From the NCBI RefSeq assembly GCF_004570345.1, contig NZ_SPQM01000011.1, forward strand, positions 7,957 to 71,956: 64,000 nt of DNA, given 5' to 3'. Below the pieces are notes generated by a model that was not told the origin of the DNA, did no database searches, and saw only the letters and a list, made by a program, of their open reading frames with translations. This document shows, one piece after another, positions 62,693 to 64,000 of this stretch. Position numbers and translations under genes: made by a program. Every line of letters begins with the position of its first letter. The stretch's first letter is position 1. Origin of the DNA: Blastococcus sp. CT_GayMR20 (GTDB taxonomy: Bacteria > Actinomycetota > Actinomycetes > Mycobacteriales > Geodermatophilaceae).

Positions 62693-62696
62693 CCCC

Positions 62697-63506
62697 TCAG
62701 CGTCGGGCGCGCAGGGAGATGGTGTCGCCGCGGCCGACCGGGCGCAGTTCCCCGGGCAGCTCGCGGCGACCCACCTCGGCGAGGAAGTCGCCCAGCGGGG
62801 ACTTGAAGCGGTCGTAGTCGTCGTAGTGGATGGGCACGGTCACCGGCGGCTTCAGCAGCTCGACCAGGTCGGCCCCCTGCTGCGCATCCATCGTGACCGT
62901 CAGGCCGAGCGCCTTCGTCCCGCCGAGGTGGGGGATGAGGACGTCGAGCGGCCCGCACCGCTGGAGCACCTCGCCCAGGAACGGCCGGTAGAGGGTGTCC
63001 CCGCTGATGTAGCCGCGCCAGGTCACCGATCCGCCCCGCACGAGCTCGACCACGCTGCCCATCACGTCCGGCAGCAGCGTCGCCAGCGGGCCGGGGCCGT
63101 GGACGCCCGGCACCGCGGTGACCCGCAGGACGTCCCCGCCCCGCGAGAACTCGTGGGTCTGCCAGGGCTCGAGGTCGGCGGTTCCGGTGAAGCCGCGGTC
63201 GGCCAGGCACTTCGCGGCCTCGGACGTCGTCACCACGGGGGTGTCCTTCGGCAGCGACTTCGTGGCGACGCGGTCCCAGTGGTCGCCGTGCATGTGCGAC
63301 AGCAGGATCCCGTCGAGGGCCGGCAGCTGCGTCGGCTGCAGCGCCGGCTCGGTCAGCCGCTTGGCGCGCAGTCCGTAGCCCAGCCGCGCCCGCTGGCCGC
63401 GGTGCAGGAAGTTCGGGTCGGTCAGCAGCGTGAAACCGCCGATGCGCAGGAGCATCGTGGCGGTGCCGCCGAAGGTCATGGTCACGTCGTCCACGGGCTG
63501 CGCCAT
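62697..63506 (-). CDS. Metallo-beta-lactamase-fold hydrolase, UlaG-like
   Basis: A 269-residue cytosolic metallohydrolase. TFGGTATMLLRIGGFTLLTDPNFL starts the fold; HMHGDHWD supplies H71, H73, D75 and H76; VPGVHGPGP, YISGDTLY and IPIHYDDYDRF give the remaining ligands. This is the UlaG/RomA-like branch of the MBL superfamily. The substrate is unknown. ATG 63506 is preferred; a longer frame from 63569 crosses the probable promoter. It is divergent from the TldD-like gene, with a 92-base gap. Confidence 0.9.
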   Translation of the reverse strand: MAQPVDDVTMTFGGTATMLLRIGGFTLLTDPNFLHRGQRARLGYGLRAKRLTEPALQPTQLPALDGILLSHMHGDHWDRVATKSLPKDTPVVTTSEAAKCLADRGFTGTADLEPWQTHEFSRGGDVLRVTAVPGVHGPGPLATLLPDVMGSVVELVRGGSVTWRGYISGDTLYRPFLGEVLQRCGPLDVLIPHLGGTKALGLTVTMDAQQGADLVELLKPPVTVPIHYDDYDRFKSPLGDFLAEVGRRELPGELRPVGRGDTISLRARR

Positions 63507-63598
63507 CACGCGCCCGTACCCCGGACGAGATCCGAAATCCGTAGCCGTGCGAACAATCCCTTCGTGCACGCCCGGTGACTGCTGGTAGACAGGGGGCC

Positions 63599-64000
63599 GT
63601 GTCAGGACCCCGCGCTCTCGACGAGTCCTTCCTCGCCCTGCCGCTCTCCGCGCTGACGGACGCCGCCCTCACCCGGGCGGTCGACCTCGGTTGCGAGCAC
63701 GCCGACATCCGCGTGGAGCGGATCCGCACCCAGAACATCAGCCTCCGTGACGCCCGCCCCGAGGCCTTCAGTGACGGGGAGGACCTCGGGCTCGCCGTCC
63801 GGGTCGTGCACGAGGGCACCTGGGGCTTCGCCGCCGGCGTCGTCCTGACCGCGGCCGAGGCGGTCCGGCTGGCCGAGGAGGCCGTGGCGGTCGCGACGGT
63901 GTCCGCCGCCGTCAACACCGACCGCGTCGAGCTGGCCCCGGAGCCCGTCTACCCGGACGCCACCTGGGTCTCGGACTACGAGCTCGACCCGTTCGACGTG
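63599..64000 (+). CDS. tldD: TldD-family metallopeptidase, N-terminal part (cut by the window end)
   Basis: An open frame of 134 codons continues past the window. LTRAVDLGCEHADIRVERIRTQ, then SLRDARPEAFSDGEDLGLAVRVV and GTWGFAAGVVLTAAEAVRLAEE, match the N-terminal domain of TldD/PmbA proteins, which process peptides, including modified peptides, with a zinc site in the C-terminal half (not seen here). GTG 63599 has AGGGGG upstream. A pmbA partner gene would be expected next. Confidence 0.87.
   Translation, partial: MSGPRALDESFLALPLSALTDAALTRAVDLGCEHADIRVERIRTQNISLRDARPEAFSDGEDLGLAVRVVHEGTWGFAAGVVLTAAEAVRLAEEAVAVATVSAAVNTDRVELAPEPVYPDATWVSDYELDPFDV

Noticed and set aside
1..64000. tRNA, rRNA, riboswitch or prophage genes
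   Set aside because: I saw no convincing cloverleaf, ribosomal RNA, known riboswitch core or phage gene on either strand, but could not run a covariance search.

Overview
The window is high-GC actinobacterial DNA. Start codons are often GTG, genes overlap through ATGA/GTGA junctions, and the families are typical of soil Actinomycetota. The overall gene style and the short GAGC/GCGAG intergenic repeats resemble Geodermatophilaceae (Blastococcus, Geodermatophilus, Modestobacter); that family assignment is inference. I saw no rRNA, tRNA, CRISPR array, transposase or phage genes.

The dominant structure is a giant inverted repeat. Bases 1-27965 are the reverse complement of 28080-56044 (position x pairs with 56045 - x), with only a 114-bp unique spacer at 27966-28079. 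I found no difference between the arms at any place compared, and every mirrored reading frame has identical length and protein. The window opens inside the left arm, so the arm is at least 27,965 bp. The centre lies inside an aldo-keto reductase gene: its 3' half is present twice, head to head, and its 5' half is missing. A near-perfect 2 x 28 kb palindrome is hard to maintain in bacteria, so a fold-back template switch during amplification, sequencing or assembly is the leading explanation. A real inverted duplication is the alternative.

Reading outward from the centre along the right arm (the left arm is the mirror image): aldo-keto reductase remnant; a PadR regulator with an ABC ATPase and an FtsX-type permease; a DUF3097 protein facing a PRC-barrel/DUF2382 stress protein; MoxR ATPase, VWA protein and XdhC/CoxF-type maturation genes; a compact XRE regulator / ClpP-like / MOSC unit; a lipoprotein; a class A flavin monooxygenase; a secreted Asp/Gly/His-rich protein; a GGDEF-EAL protein; an FMN-binding stress protein; a lone MftE-like creatininase; an IdeR-box-controlled siderophore-binding lipoprotein; an NCS1 permease with an isochorismatase-type hydrolase; two MFS exporters around a GAF-domain regulator; then coxS-coxL-coxM-coxG.

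The cox genes encode a form II (AYRGAGR) carbon-monoxide-dehydrogenase-type molybdenum hydroxylase in SLM order. The MoxR/VWA/XdhC genes about 16 kb away are the usual maturation partners, and the MOSC gene beside them may also serve molybdenum-enzyme chemistry. Beyond 56044 the sequence is single copy here: end of coxL, coxM, coxG with a membrane tail, an alpha/beta hydrolase, a HAD dehalogenase, a DedA protein, an amidohydrolase, an ArsR/SRPBCC pair with two clear operators, a metallo-beta-lactamase-fold protein, and the start of a TldD-family gene cut by the window end.
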